A stretch of DNA of 64,000 bases from Citreicoccus inhibens (GTDB lineage: Bacteria; Myxococcota; Myxococcia; Myxococcales; Myxococcaceae): NCBI RefSeq assembly GCF_019039035.1, contig NZ_JAHNZT010000003.1, positions 1 through 64,000 of the forward strand. The letters run 5' to 3'. A program made the position numbers and the translations under genes. The notes beneath the pieces are model-generated. The model did no database searches. It saw only the letters and a list, made by a program, of their open reading frames with translations, and was not told the DNA's origin. Below are positions 52,358-61,670 of the stretch, piece by piece (the stretch's first letter is position 1; every line of letters begins with the position of its first letter).

Positions 52358-53650
52358 TTACGAGCTTTGCCTCTGCCCCGCCCCCGTCATTCGCACCTGG
52401 GCCATCAGGGTCAGCCCCACCACCCCGCCCACCGCCACCAGCGCGGCCGCCGTGCCGTAGGGCGCCGCGGGCCCCAGTCGGGTGAACAGCAGGCCGCCCA
52501 GCGCGGGGCCCAGGATGCGGCCCAGTGAGCCAAAGGCCTGATACGCCCCCAACGACGCCCCCTGCCGGTCCTCCGGCGCGTGGAGCGAGACGAGCGCGGA
52601 TAAGCACGGATTCACCAGCGCCGAGCCCACCGCCAACAGTCCCATGATGGGAAACAGCCCGACGTAGGAGGTCGCCATCGGCAACAGCCCGAGCCCCGCG
52701 GCCGTCAGGCCGAAGCCCACCACGGCCACCGGGGCCTCTCGCCCTCCCTGTCCCTTCTTGCCGCCCACCAGCCGCCGCACCAGCCCGCCCTGCACCAGGG
52801 CGGACAGCACGCCCACGAGCGCGAACAGCCACCCGGCGCGCAAGCTCGCCTCGCGCAGCACCGCCGCGTCCGGCATCACGGGATGCAGCAGCCACCCACC
52901 CGCCAGGGCGACCGGCCCGGACGACAGGAAGCGCGTCAGCAGGTAGACCGAGAACGTCCCCTCCATCTGCGCGAAGGCCGTGTTGAACAGCAGCACGAGG
53001 AGCAGGCACCGCCCCACCACGGGCAGCCGCAACGCCAGCGCCGCGCCCTTCGCCGAGCGCTCTGGCACGCCCGGGGCCCCGGGCACCCGCGTCTCGGGCA
53101 GGAAGCGCCAGGTGCAGGCCAGGTTGATGGCGGTGAGCGCCGCCGCGAACAGGCCAATGGCGAGGTTGCCGCCCCACGCGCCCAGGAAGCCGCCCAGCGC
53201 CGGCCCCAGCACGAAGCCTAGCCCGAAGCCCGCGCCGATGAGCCCCATGCCCCGCGCCCGCTCGTGCGGTGGCGTGATGTCCGCCACCACCGCCTGCGCC
53301 GTGGAGATGTTGCCGCCCGACAGCCCGTCGATGACGCGCGACAGGAACAGGAGGGGCAGCGCGTGCGCGAACGCGAACAGCACGTACCCCAGCAGCGAGC
53401 CCACCTGACTCAAGAGCAGCACGCGGCGCCGCCCGAAGCGGTCCGACCACCGGCCCAACACCGGCGCCGCCACCAACTGCATCAGCGAATAGACGGAGAC
53501 CAGCAACCCCACCGTGAAGGGCGAGGCGCCGTACTTCACGCCGTACACCCCCAATTGGGGAATCAGCAGGCCAAACCCGATGAGGTCCAGCGCCACGATG
53601 CCAAACACCACCCGCAACGACGCCACCCGAGCCACCACCGTCTCCTTCAC
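52358..53650 (-). CDS. Major facilitator superfamily transporter
   Basis: A 430-residue MFS carrier with about twelve hydrophobic helices. The TM2-TM3 loop signature GRWSDRFGRRRV is typical, and ITPPHERARGMGLIGAGFGLGFVLGPALGG is the TM4-5 antiporter-like motif. By motif it is closest to drug/tetracycline-type exporters, but substrate is unknown. Start is GTG with GAAGGT upstream. It is first of a group with plsX and the App1-like gene. Confidence 0.9.
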   Translation of the reverse strand: MKETVVARVASLRVVFGIVALDLIGFGLLIPQLGVYGVKYGASPFTVGLLVSVYSLMQLVAAPVLGRWSDRFGRRRVLLLSQVGSLLGYVLFAFAHALPLLFLSRVIDGLSGGNISTAQAVVADITPPHERARGMGLIGAGFGLGFVLGPALGGFLGAWGGNLAIGLFAAALTAINLACTWRFLPETRVPGAPGVPERSAKGAALALRLPVVGRCLLLVLLFNTAFAQMEGTFSVYLLTRFLSSGPVALAGGWLLHPVMPDAAVLREASLRAGWLFALVGVLSALVQGGLVRRLVGGKKGQGGREAPVAVVGFGLTAAGLGLLPMATSYVGLFPIMGLLAVGSALVNPCLSALVSLHAPEDRQGASLGAYQAFGSLGRILGPALGGLLFTRLGPAAPYGTAAALVAVGGVVGLTLMAQVRMTGAGQRQSS

Positions 53651-53734
53651 GCACGGACCTTCAGAAAGCGAAAACCGCCGGAGCGCGCGCAGGCGCTCCG
53701 GCGGACGGGAAGAACATCCCTTCGCCCCGAGGCG

Positions 53735-55804
53735 CTAGTTCGCCTCGGCCGACTGGATGTTGCGGTTGGCCGTATCCCGCTCGATGCAGCCCTTGGTGAG
53801 CGTGTACTGGTACGTGCCCAGCTCGTCGCGCCAGTACTCACCCTCGTACGGCCAGTAGAGCTGATCGTCCGCCACGGCCACCGAGAACTTGTACTTCTTG
53901 ACGATGGCGGTGCGGCCACCGGCCTTGAGCTGCTCCTCGAGGAACTCCTTCTCCTTCGTCGTCGTCTCGAACTTGATGCGCAGGCCGTTGGCGAGCAGCT
54001 GCTTGAGCGAGCCCAGCTCCGTCTCCAGCTTGCCCTTGGCCATGATGCCGGCCTTGGAGATGAGCCCGGTGCGCTGTCCCTTCAGCCCCTCCAGCAGCTC
54101 CTTGGTCAGCTCCGAGTACTTGAAGGTGTCGCCCTTGTTCGAGAACAGGTCCATCTCGCCTTCCAGCTCGAGGATGGAGTCGTTCGTCTTCTTCAGGTCC
54201 TGGTCCGTGAGGGCCAGCCGGAGGATGCGCTCCAGGATGACGTCGGTGCCGTTCTTCTCCAGGCCTTCCTTGTTCTTCTTCTGCACGTCGGCGAGCACCG
54301 TGTAGTACTCGCTGGCGTCCATGTTCTTCTTCACGAGCGAGTCCAGCTGGTCATGCACCGGCAGGTACGTGCGCTCGAAGTCCTGGAGGATGAGGTTGGA
54401 CTCCCGGTAGCGGCAGTTCTCGTAATAGATGACCGCCTTGAGGATGAGCGCCTCCGGGAAGTACTCCTCGCGGAAGAACGGCGACGAGAGCGTGATGAGG
54501 TTGCCCAGCGCCTGCTCGTACTGGCCGATGCGGTAGTTGGCCCAGCTCGCCTCGAAGAGGGACTCCAGCCACTGCGTGTTCCCGCGCTCCACCTTGTTCA
54601 AATAGAAGATGGCGAAGCGGTTCTGCTGCATGCCGTAGTGCGTGCGCGCCAGCTGCATGAAGGCCAGCTCGCGCAGCGACTGATCCAGCTTCGCCTGCTC
54701 GCCCACGTGGCCAGCCTGCGGACGGGTGAGGCGCACCACTTCCTTCATCGCCTCCACGGACGCGACCACGTCGTTGTTCGTGCGCTTGCCCGCGGCGTCC
54801 TTCGAGCGCGTGCCGTTGCGGAAGTACGCCAGGCCCTCCAGGTACTTGGCGCGCGCGAAGAACGTGTCCGTGCGCGGAATGGAGAGCGCCAGCCGCTTCA
54901 CTTCCTCGAAGCTCTTGTCCGCGTCCGCGTACTGGCCCACCTGATCCAACGCGCGGCCACGCACGAAGTGGTAGCGCGCCAGCAGGTAGCGGAACTCGTT
55001 GCGGAACTTCTCCGGGAACTCGTAGTTCGCGTACCGGGCAATCTCATCCAGGATGACCGTCTCGTTCTTCGTCTTGCGGCTGATGAAGAACAGCCACTCC
55101 AGGCTCGACTTGAAGAACCGCGTGGACGGGCCCACGGCGAGGATCTTCGAGAACTCGCCGAGCGACGAGTGGTACAGCCCCATGCGGTAGAGCGACTTGG
55201 CGAGCACGTAGCGCGCCTCGGTGTGCAGGCCCGCGAGCTTGGGGTCCTTCAAGAGCTCGTGCGCCGCCATGGCGGACTTCTCGTACTCGTCGTTCTTGAA
55301 GAGCGACACCGCCACGTCCAGGCGCTGGCGGTCCGCCGTCTTGCCGGACACGTCCACCGCGTCGAACGTCATGGTGGGCGCGGCGGGCTTGGGCGTGTCG
55401 CTCGTCAGGTCCAGGCCGAATCCCCCACTGCCGGAGGACGCGGTGGCGGGCGAAGGCGTCACGGGCGAAGGCTTGACCACGACGGGCGCGGCCGGGGTCA
55501 CCGGCGCGGGCGTGGCGGCAGGCGTCGCGAGGGCGGGCGTCGCCGGGGCGGGCGCGGCGCTCTCGGCGGTGGCGTCATCAGGCTCGGCAGGAGCGACCTT
55601 GCCTTTGGCCGTGCGCGACTTGCGCGAGGACTTCTTCTTCGCGGACGCGCTGGAGGAGGTAGTGGAGGAGCCGCCGCGCTTCTTCTTCTTCTTGGTCTGA
55701 CCGGCGAGGTCCAGACCCTCGAAGCTCTGCGCGTGGCTGGGGGCCGCCCACACGAGCACAAGCCCGAGGACGGCGATGCGGAGGAGCCGGTGGATGCTCA
55801 TCAT
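53735..55804 (-). CDS. gltC: Periplasmic TPR-type gliding motility protein, GltC-like
   Basis: A 689-residue exported protein: signal peptide (about 1-26, ending in SHAQ), then a FGLDL-type short motif and a Lys/Ser/Pro/Ala-rich disordered stretch to about 150. The rest is all-helical with TPR-like repeats (for example ALDQVGQYADADKSFEEV and ASWANYRIGQYEQALGNLITL). In M. xanthus, GltC is a periplasmic TPR protein of the Glt gliding machinery encoded next to gltA and gltB. Naming rests on size, domain plan and neighbours, from memory. ATGA overlap with the gene upstream. Confidence 0.7.
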   Translation of the reverse strand: MMSIHRLLRIAVLGLVLVWAAPSHAQSFEGLDLAGQTKKKKKRGGSSTTSSSASAKKKSSRKSRTAKGKVAPAEPDDATAESAAPAPATPALATPAATPAPVTPAAPVVVKPSPVTPSPATASSGSGGFGLDLTSDTPKPAAPTMTFDAVDVSGKTADRQRLDVAVSLFKNDEYEKSAMAAHELLKDPKLAGLHTEARYVLAKSLYRMGLYHSSLGEFSKILAVGPSTRFFKSSLEWLFFISRKTKNETVILDEIARYANYEFPEKFRNEFRYLLARYHFVRGRALDQVGQYADADKSFEEVKRLALSIPRTDTFFARAKYLEGLAYFRNGTRSKDAAGKRTNNDVVASVEAMKEVVRLTRPQAGHVGEQAKLDQSLRELAFMQLARTHYGMQQNRFAIFYLNKVERGNTQWLESLFEASWANYRIGQYEQALGNLITLSSPFFREEYFPEALILKAVIYYENCRYRESNLILQDFERTYLPVHDQLDSLVKKNMDASEYYTVLADVQKKNKEGLEKNGTDVILERILRLALTDQDLKKTNDSILELEGEMDLFSNKGDTFKYSELTKELLEGLKGQRTGLISKAGIMAKGKLETELGSLKQLLANGLRIKFETTTKEKEFLEEQLKAGGRTAIVKKYKFSVAVADDQLYWPYEGEYWRDELGTYQYTLTKGCIERDTANRNIQSAEAN

Positions 55805-56679
55805 GACTCGGGATGGGCAGTGGGGAAGAAGAAGGACACACCCAGCTCGAACATCAGCTGGTTGCGCAGGTAGTGGGGCGTGGGCTCGCGGCCCTTCTCC
55901 ACATAGATGAGGTCACGCACCTCGGTGCGCAGCGTCATCCAGCGGTTGAAGAAGAAGCGCAGACCGACGCCCACGTTGCCGCCGCCCGTGAGGTACGACT
56001 TGCTCACGACGTCGAGGGGCGTGGAGTCGTTCTCCGTGCGGAAGTAGGGCCCCTGGTACTGCACCACCGAGGCGCCGACGATGCCGTACATGTCGAAGTG
56101 GACGAACTTCTCCGCCAACAGCGACAGCTTGCCGTAGATGGGCGCCCACTGAAGGTCCGCGCCCCCCATCAGCGTGAGCTGTCCGGGCGCGCTCCCGTTC
56201 AGCTCGCTCTTGCTCGGGGCGCGGCAGCCGCGCTGCGAGCCATCCGTGCCCTCGGTGAAGGAGCAGATCTGCGCCGAGCCCGCCACCGAGTTGAGCGCGT
56301 AGCCGGCGCGCAGACTCACGCCGAGCGTCTCCATGGGGTGGTACGTCAGCGTGGCGCCGAAGATGTACTTCTTGAAGAACGCGTCGCGGATGGTGACCGT
56401 GGCCGAGGGGCTGAACTCGAAGCGCCCCTTCTTCAGGAACATGTGGCCGGACACCGGACGGATGCGCTCGCGAAGCGGGCCGAGCGCGTCCTTGTCCACC
56501 TCGGACACGTCACCGGCCTCGTCCTCGGAGTTGCCGACGGGAGACGGGGGCCGCGCGGCGGCGGGCACCGGCTTGGCGTCGGTCCCCTCGGGCTTCGCGG
56601 CGGGCGCGGGGTCGGCGGCGCGCGAGAGCGCCGGGAGCACCAGACACAGAGACAACAGCAGGCGGAGGGCGGACTTCAT
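55801..56679 (-). CDS. gltA: Outer-membrane beta-barrel protein, GltA-like
   Basis: A 292-residue barrel: signal peptide (1-21), Pro/Ala-rich linker to about 65, then KKGRFEFSPSATVTIRDAFFKKYIFGATLTYHPMETLGVSLRAGY and further strands to the C-terminal LMFELGVSFFFPTAHPES. Two Cys (CSFTE, GCRAP) may form a disulfide in a surface loop. It shares the KKxRFE(L/F)SP signature with the next gene, so they are paralogues. Start overlaps the upstream stop (ATGA), and its stop overlaps the GltC-like start. Confidence 0.7.
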   Translation of the reverse strand: MKSALRLLLSLCLVLPALSRAADPAPAAKPEGTDAKPVPAAARPPSPVGNSEDEAGDVSEVDKDALGPLRERIRPVSGHMFLKKGRFEFSPSATVTIRDAFFKKYIFGATLTYHPMETLGVSLRAGYALNSVAGSAQICSFTEGTDGSQRGCRAPSKSELNGSAPGQLTLMGGADLQWAPIYGKLSLLAEKFVHFDMYGIVGASVVQYQGPYFRTENDSTPLDVVSKSYLTGGGNVGVGLRFFFNRWMTLRTEVRDLIYVEKGREPTPHYLRNQLMFELGVSFFFPTAHPES

Positions 56680-57506
56680 TCCGAGTCCCTCCCCGTCGAG
56701 TGCAGCGGCAGGAAGATCGAGATGCCGGCGTTGAGGGTCATGACGTTCTGGATGGCGCCCTTGGTGCTTCCCAGCGGCTGATCCACGTAGGCGGTGTTGA
56801 TGAGGGCCACGTTCACGGCCAGGAAGTCCTTGGTCACGAACCGCATGCCCAGGCCCAGGTCCGCCGCGGGGTTGAGACCCCGGCCCGGCAGCGACGACGT
56901 CTCCGTCTTCACCACGCCCAGGCCACCCAAGAGGTACCCGTCGAAGTGGAGGATGGAGTTGAGGAAGGCGACCTTGCCGTACAGCGGCGCCCACTCCACG
57001 TCTCCCATGCCGGACCACTCCGGCACCGAGTTGTAGATCTTGCTGTTGAAGGTGCGCTTGGCGGTGCGCACATCATCGGAAGGAACGACTTGGAGGAGCG
57101 AGACGCGCGCCGACAGGGCCAGCGTGTCCGCCAGGTACCACGCGCCGCGAACCGACAGTCCCACCTTGGAGTAGAACGGATCGTTCACGGAGATGCTCAC
57201 GAGCGGCGACAGCTCGAAGCGGTTCTTCTTGAGATAGACCTTGCGCTGCACGCTCTTCACCCGGTCCTCCTGGGTGATGTCGATGAGCGGCGGCGGAGCA
57301 TCCGGCACGGGCGCATCCGCTGTACTGCTGGCGAGCGTCGTCGCGGGTCGGGCCTCCTCTGCGGGAGGCGGGGCGGGGGTGTCTTCCTGAGGCTTGGCCT
57401 GGGTGTCCTCGGTGAGGTCGAGACCCATACCCTCTTGTTGCTTCTGGGCAAGGGCCAGCGTGGGCCACATCAGGCTCAGCGCGAGCAGCAGCGTCGGGCG
57501 GTTCAA
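56676..57506 (-). CDS. gltB: Outer-membrane beta-barrel protein, GltB-like
   Basis: A 276-residue barrel: signal peptide (1-20), GMGLDLTED and a Pro/Glu/Ala-rich linker to about 75, then KKNRFELSPLVSISVNDPFYSKVGLSVRG with alternating strands, ending in ISIFLPLH. GltA and GltB form part of the outer-membrane Glt complex that moves focal adhesions in M. xanthus (memory). First gene after the divergent promoter region; it leads the gltB-gltA-gltC-like group. Confidence 0.7.
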   Translation of the reverse strand: MNRPTLLLALSLMWPTLALAQKQQEGMGLDLTEDTQAKPQEDTPAPPPAEEARPATTLASSTADAPVPDAPPPLIDITQEDRVKSVQRKVYLKKNRFELSPLVSISVNDPFYSKVGLSVRGAWYLADTLALSARVSLLQVVPSDDVRTAKRTFNSKIYNSVPEWSGMGDVEWAPLYGKVAFLNSILHFDGYLLGGLGVVKTETSSLPGRGLNPAADLGLGMRFVTKDFLAVNVALINTAYVDQPLGSTKGAIQNVMTLNAGISIFLPLHSTGRDSE

Positions 57507-57571
57507 GTCCGGGGGCTCCGTGGGGGAGGGGGCGTACTGCCACCGGGGTTCAGCGTGACTCTGGTTTGTGC

Positions 57572-57600
57572 ATCCTATCGGCCGTGTTCCGAACCATCAA
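57572..57600 (-). promoter_or_regulatory. Candidate promoter for the gltB-gltA-gltC group
   Basis: On the minus strand: TTGATG (-35, 4 of 6), a 17-bp spacer and TAGGAT (-10, 4 of 6). Transcription would start near 57565, giving a leader of about 60 nt before the gltB-like ATG. The 15-bp palindrome begins 3 nt upstream of the -35. Confidence 0.45.
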
Positions 57601-57603
57601 CCG

Positions 57604-57618
57604 CCACGCAGTGCGTGG
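57604..57618. promoter_or_regulatory. Interrupted palindrome, possible operator
   Basis: CCACGCA and TGCGTGG are exact reverse complements separated by one G, in the intergenic region between the divergent gltB-like and gltK-like genes. It lies just upstream of the -35 for the left operon and about 75 nt upstream of the right candidate -35. This placement suits a regulator binding site for one or both genes. Confidence 0.5.
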
Positions 57619-57691
57619 ATGCGATGTATCCCTTCGGTATCTCTGCACAATTCCACTCTGGTCAGGAGAACACCTGCTCCGGGAGCTTGCG

Positions 57692-57719
57692 TTGGCAGGC
57701 CGAATCGGTGTGGTAGCCT
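57692..57719 (+). promoter_or_regulatory. Candidate promoter for the gltK-like lipoprotein
   Basis: TTGGCA (-35, 5 of 6), 16-bp spacer, TAGCCT (-10, 3 of 6). Transcription would start near 57726, about 70 nt before the lipoprotein ATG. Confidence 0.4.
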
Positions 57720-57795
57720 CGACCCACGAAGCGGCTCCCTTCGTTTGCAAGCGGCCCCCGCCGCTCACTCCCCCTTTCGTCCGAGGTTCCTGACG

Positions 57796-58293
57796 ATGTC
57801 CGCGAGATCCGCCCTCCTGCTTTGCGCTGTCGTCCTGCTGGGCGGCTGTAATGTGACCACCGAGCTGGGACTGCCGTGCACGCTGGTCCGCAAGCCGAAC
57901 GCCACCGATCCGAATCCCCAGGCCAAGTTCATCGCCATGAAGGAGAAGGAGCTGCAGCCCAACCAGGACTTCATCTCCTTTGGCGCGGTGGAGTGTGAGG
58001 ACCTGATTTGTGTGCGCGACGCCTCCATCGCGCCCTCGGACAATCCGGAGCTGGAGGCCAAGGGCTACTGCAGCAAGTCCTGCGTCGAGGGGTCCTCCAA
58101 GAGCTGCGACGTCACCAGCAGCGACGTGCCGAAGGATCTGCGCGACCGCCTCACCTGCCGGGCCATGATGCTGGATCAGGCCACCCTGGACGCGCTGCGC
58201 ATCGCCGATGAGACGGCCTACCGGCGCATCTTCGGCGAGAACACGTCCACGTTCTTCTGCGCGGCGGCGGTCCCCACAACGCAGACTCCCTGA
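57796..58293 (+). CDS. gltK: Gliding motility lipoprotein, GltK/CglC-like
   Basis: A 165-residue lipoprotein: signal LLLCAVVLLGGC with Cys near residue 19, then a cysteine-rich mature part (CTLV, CEDLIC, CSKSC, SCDV, TCRAM, FFCAA) consistent with several disulfides. In M. xanthus a lipoprotein gene (gltK, called also agmO or cglC in the literature, from memory) is next to gltB, gltA and gltC; the neighbourhood here is the main reason for this name. Divergently transcribed from the barrels. Start chosen by the standard signal peptide. Confidence 0.65.
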   Translation: MSARSALLLCAVVLLGGCNVTTELGLPCTLVRKPNATDPNPQAKFIAMKEKELQPNQDFISFGAVECEDLICVRDASIAPSDNPELEAKGYCSKSCVEGSSKSCDVTSSDVPKDLRDRLTCRAMMLDQATLDALRIADETAYRRIFGENTSTFFCAAAVPTTQTP

Positions 58294-58383
58294 CAGTTCC
58301 AGCGTGGGGACGTAGACCTATTTCCCCACGTCGTTCGTAAAGGCAGGGCGGCGTCCCCTCCGAGGACGCCCAGGAGCCCTGCC

Positions 58384-59808
58384 ATGAACCGAACGGTCCT
58401 CTTCCTCGCCCTGGCCGGCGGCCTCGCTCTCACCGCGCTGGTGCTGGGGCTGCCGCGGGCCGGTGGGTCGCCGCAGCCGCCTCCCCCGGCGACGCATGTG
58501 GCGCCCCCCCTCCCCCCCACTCCGCCGGCCACCGCGTCGCTGGGCTCGCTCACGCTGACGGGCCGGCTGTCGCATCCGTACATCCCGCAGGGTGCCTCGG
58601 AGGTGTTCGCCACGGTGGACCTCACGGGCGCGCAGGTGCCGGGCGCCACGCGCAGCCCGGTCAACCTCGCGGTGGTCATTGACCGCTCGGGCTCCATGAG
58701 CGGCTACAAGCTGTCGCAGGCGAAGCAGGCCGCGCGGCACCTCGTGGGTCTTCTGCGCGACGAGGACCGGCTCGCCATCATCCACTACGGCTCGGACGTG
58801 AAGAGCCTGCCGTCGCAGGCGGCCACTCCCGCCAACCGCGAGCGGATGTTGCAGTTCATCGAGGGCATCTGGGACGACGGCGGCACCAACATCAGCGCGG
58901 GCCTGTCCGCGGGCCGCTTCCAGCTCGCCTCCGGGATGGAGCACTTCCGCGTCAACCGCCTCATCCTCATGAGCGACGGCCAGCCCACCGAGGGCATCAG
59001 CGACGCGGCCGGGCTGCAGCAGGAGGTGCGCGACATCCGCGCGGCGGGCATCACGGTGAGCGCCATTGGCGTGGGCACGGACTTCAACGAGGACCTGATG
59101 CAGTCCTTCGCGGAGTACGGCGCGGGCGCCTACGGCTTCCTCGAGGACGCGGGCAAGCTGGCCACCCTCTTCCAGCGCGACCTCCAGCAGGCCTCCACCA
59201 CCGTGGCGCGCAACGTGGAGCTCTCCTTCGAGCTGCCCGACGGAGTCTCGCTGGGCGAGGTGCTGGGCTACACCGCGCACCAGGCGGGCAACGTCGTGCG
59301 CGTCGCCATGCCGGACTTCTCCGCGGGCCAGGTGGAGCGCGTCGTGGTGCGGCTGCTCGTCCAGGGAAGCGCCGTAGGCCAGGCCGTGCAGGTCACGGGG
59401 CTGAAGCTGGCGTACACCGACCTGCTCCAGAACAAGGGCGTGGAGAGCGCCGCCTCGCTGAGCGCGCAGGTCACGGACCGCCGCGAGGAGGTCCTCGCGC
59501 GCCAGGACAAGGACGCCACGGTCTATGCGGCCCGTGCGCGCAGCGCCCAGAACCTCCAGAAGGCCGCCGAGGCGATGAGCCAGGGACGTAAAGACGAGGC
59601 CAAGGGCTACCTGCAGGACAACCAGACCCTCTTCACCGAGACCGCCGCCGTGGCGGGCGCGGCGGCGGTGGCCGAGGATCAGGCCCAGCAGAAGGCCGCC
59701 CTCGACGAGTACGAGTCGGCCGCGACGCCCTCGGCGGTGGGCGCGGCGGTGAAGAACAGCAAGGTGCGCGCGCTCAAGAGCTTTGGCCGGCTGGGCACCA
59801 CCTACTGA
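58384..59808 (+). CDS. Von Willebrand A domain protein, membrane-anchored
   Basis: A 474-residue protein. N-terminal hydrophobic helix (about 5-23) is an uncleaved signal or anchor; then a Pro-rich linker, a beta region and a VWA domain (about 95-290) with a full MIDAS: DRSGSMSG, the Thr in DGGTNISAG, and SDGQPTEG. The C-terminal part (about 375-474) is helical and Ala/Gln-rich. VWA domains bind proteins through metal. It follows the motility lipoprotein by 90 nt and may belong with the glt-like locus, though that is not shown. Confidence 0.88.
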   Translation: MNRTVLFLALAGGLALTALVLGLPRAGGSPQPPPPATHVAPPLPPTPPATASLGSLTLTGRLSHPYIPQGASEVFATVDLTGAQVPGATRSPVNLAVVIDRSGSMSGYKLSQAKQAARHLVGLLRDEDRLAIIHYGSDVKSLPSQAATPANRERMLQFIEGIWDDGGTNISAGLSAGRFQLASGMEHFRVNRLILMSDGQPTEGISDAAGLQQEVRDIRAAGITVSAIGVGTDFNEDLMQSFAEYGAGAYGFLEDAGKLATLFQRDLQQASTTVARNVELSFELPDGVSLGEVLGYTAHQAGNVVRVAMPDFSAGQVERVVVRLLVQGSAVGQAVQVTGLKLAYTDLLQNKGVESAASLSAQVTDRREEVLARQDKDATVYAARARSAQNLQKAAEAMSQGRKDEAKGYLQDNQTLFTETAAVAGAAAVAEDQAQQKAALDEYESAATPSAVGAAVKNSKVRALKSFGRLGTTY

Positions 59809-59930
59809 GCGACCCAGCCGAGGCGCTGGCGCTTTCCTCGGCGGACGCGCGCCTTCGTCACTAGTCTCCCGCCGCGCGGCCTCGGTCCTGGACCGGGGCT
59901 GCGCCGTTTCCACCCTTGCGGAGAGACCCC

Positions 59931-60983
59931 ATGCTGAAGACCCGCGCCTATGCCGCCCCGAGCGCCAAGGCTCCCCTCAGCCCCTTCACGCTCGAGCGCC
60001 GAGAGCCCGGCGCCCATGACGTGCTCATCGACATCCTCTACTGCGGCGTGTGCCACTCGGACCTGCATCAGGCCAAGGATGAGTGGGGCGGCGCGATCTT
60101 CCCCCTCGTCCCCGGCCACGAAATCGTCGGGCGCGTGACCCAGGTGGGAAGCGCCGTGCGCCGCTTCAAGGCAGGCGACACCGTGGGCGTGGGATGCATC
60201 GTCGACGCGTGTCGCGAGTGCGCGCCCTGCAAAGCCGGCGACGAGCAGTACTGCGACCACGGCATGGTGGGCACCTACAACAGCCGTGAGCGCGGCACTG
60301 GCGCGGTGACCTACGGCGGCTACTCCACCCGCATCACGGTGGACGAGAACTTCGTGCTGCGCATCCCGGAGGGCCTGCCGTTGGACAAGGCCGCGCCGCT
60401 GCTGTGCGCCGGCATCACGACGTACTCGCCGCTGCGCCACTACGGGCTCAAGGCGGGAGACCGCATCGCCGTGGTGGGGCTCGGGGGCCTGGGCCACATG
60501 GGCGTGAAGCTCGCGCGGGCCATGGGCGCCGAGGTCACCGTGTTGAGCACCTCGCCCTCCAAGGAGAAGGACGCGCGAGCGCTGGGCGCCAGCGACTTCG
60601 CCGCCACCTCACGGCCGGAGACGTTCCAGCGGCTGGCGGGGCGCTTCGACTTCATCCTCGACACCGTGTCCGCGCCGCACGACTACAACGCGTACCTGAG
60701 CCTCCTGAAGGTGGATGGGACGATGATCCTCGTGGGCGCGCCCGAGGAGCCCACCCCGCTGTCCGCCTTCCCGCTCATCATGCGGCGGCGGCGGCTCGGC
60801 GGCTCGCTCATTGGCGGCATCCGCGAGACGCAAGAGATGCTGGACTTCTGCGCCCAGCACGGCGTGACGTCCGACATCGAGCTCATCCCCATCCAGAAGA
60901 TCAACGAGGCCTACGAGCGCATGCTCCGCGGAGATGTGCGCTACCGCTTCGTGATTGACATCGCCAGCTTGCAAGAGAAGTAG
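59931..60983 (+). CDS. Zinc-dependent alcohol dehydrogenase (cinnamyl-alcohol/YahK type)
   Basis: A 350-residue NAD(P)-dependent alcohol dehydrogenase. Catalytic-zinc residues in CGVCHSDLH and GHE, four structural-zinc Cys in [15 protein letters not shown], nucleotide loop GLGGLGHMG. This fits the NADPH-dependent aldehyde reductases such as YahK and plant cinnamyl-alcohol dehydrogenases. GGAGAG precedes the ATG (5 codons after another in-frame start). Stands alone between VWA and pur genes. Confidence 0.93.
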   Translation: MLKTRAYAAPSAKAPLSPFTLERREPGAHDVLIDILYCGVCHSDLHQAKDEWGGAIFPLVPGHEIVGRVTQVGSAVRRFKAGDTVGVGCIVDACRECAPCKAGDEQYCDHGMVGTYNSRERGTGAVTYGGYSTRITVDENFVLRIPEGLPLDKAAPLLCAGITTYSPLRHYGLKAGDRIAVVGLGGLGHMGVKLARAMGAEVTVLSTSPSKEKDARALGASDFAATSRPETFQRLAGRFDFILDTVSAPHDYNAYLSLLKVDGTMILVGAPEEPTPLSAFPLIMRRRRLGGSLIGGIRETQEMLDFCAQHGVTSDIELIPIQKINEAYERMLRGDVRYRFVIDIASLQEK

Positions 60984-61166
60984 GCGCACACGGCCACCGC
61001 CCTCCCGGCCGCCCGTCGGGAGGGGCACGGCTCGCGCCACGGCATTGTGAAGTCGGTGCAACGACGGAGGGCGCACATTCCCGGTTGACCGATGGAATCA
61101 CGCCGCCCTATCTCCGCGTTCCTCCGGGCTTCAGCCGGAAAGTGCGCATGGGAGGCGCTTCACAGC

Positions 61167-61670
61167 ATGGCGAGCGCGGCGAGCACCCCGTGGGTCGGGG
61201 TCATCATGGGTGGCAGGAGCGATCTCGAGTTCCTGCGGCCCGCTATCGATATCCTCAACGAGCTGGGCATCCCTCACGAGGTGCGCATCGTGTCCGCGCA
61301 CCGCACTCCGGACTGGATGATGGAGTACGCCTCCACCGCGGAGGCGCGCGGCCTGTCCGTCATCATCGCGGCGGCGGGCGGCGCGGCCCACCTGCCCGGC
61401 ATGGTGTCCAGCAAGACGCTGCTGCCGGTGCTGGGCGTGCCCATGCCCACCACCGTCCTCAACGGCTTCGACGCGCTGCTGTCCATCGTGCAGATGCCCA
61501 AGGGCGTGCCGGTGGGAACACAGGCCATTGGCAAGCCGGGCGCCGCGAACGCCGCGCTGCATGCCGCCGCCATCCTCTGCCTGAAGTACCCGGAGCTGCG
61601 CGAGCGCCTGTCCGCCTACCGCACCGCCCGCACGCAGGAAGTGCTGCGCGAGCGCGAGGTGGAGGGATGA
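61167..61670 (+). CDS. purE: N5-carboxyaminoimidazole ribonucleotide mutase
   Basis: A 167-residue PurE, catalysing the carboxyl shift from N5-CAIR to CAIR in purine synthesis. Signature: GVIMGGRSDLEFLRPA, SAHRTPDWM with the catalytic His, AAAGGAAHLPGMVSSKT, and the final helix. The ATG giving E. coli-like length was chosen; longer in-frame leaders exist but are Arg-rich. Overlaps purK by ATGA. Confidence 0.95.
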   Translation: MASAASTPWVGVIMGGRSDLEFLRPAIDILNELGIPHEVRIVSAHRTPDWMMEYASTAEARGLSVIIAAAGGAAHLPGMVSSKTLLPVLGVPMPTTVLNGFDALLSIVQMPKGVPVGTQAIGKPGAANAALHAAAILCLKYPELRERLSAYRTARTQEVLREREVEG

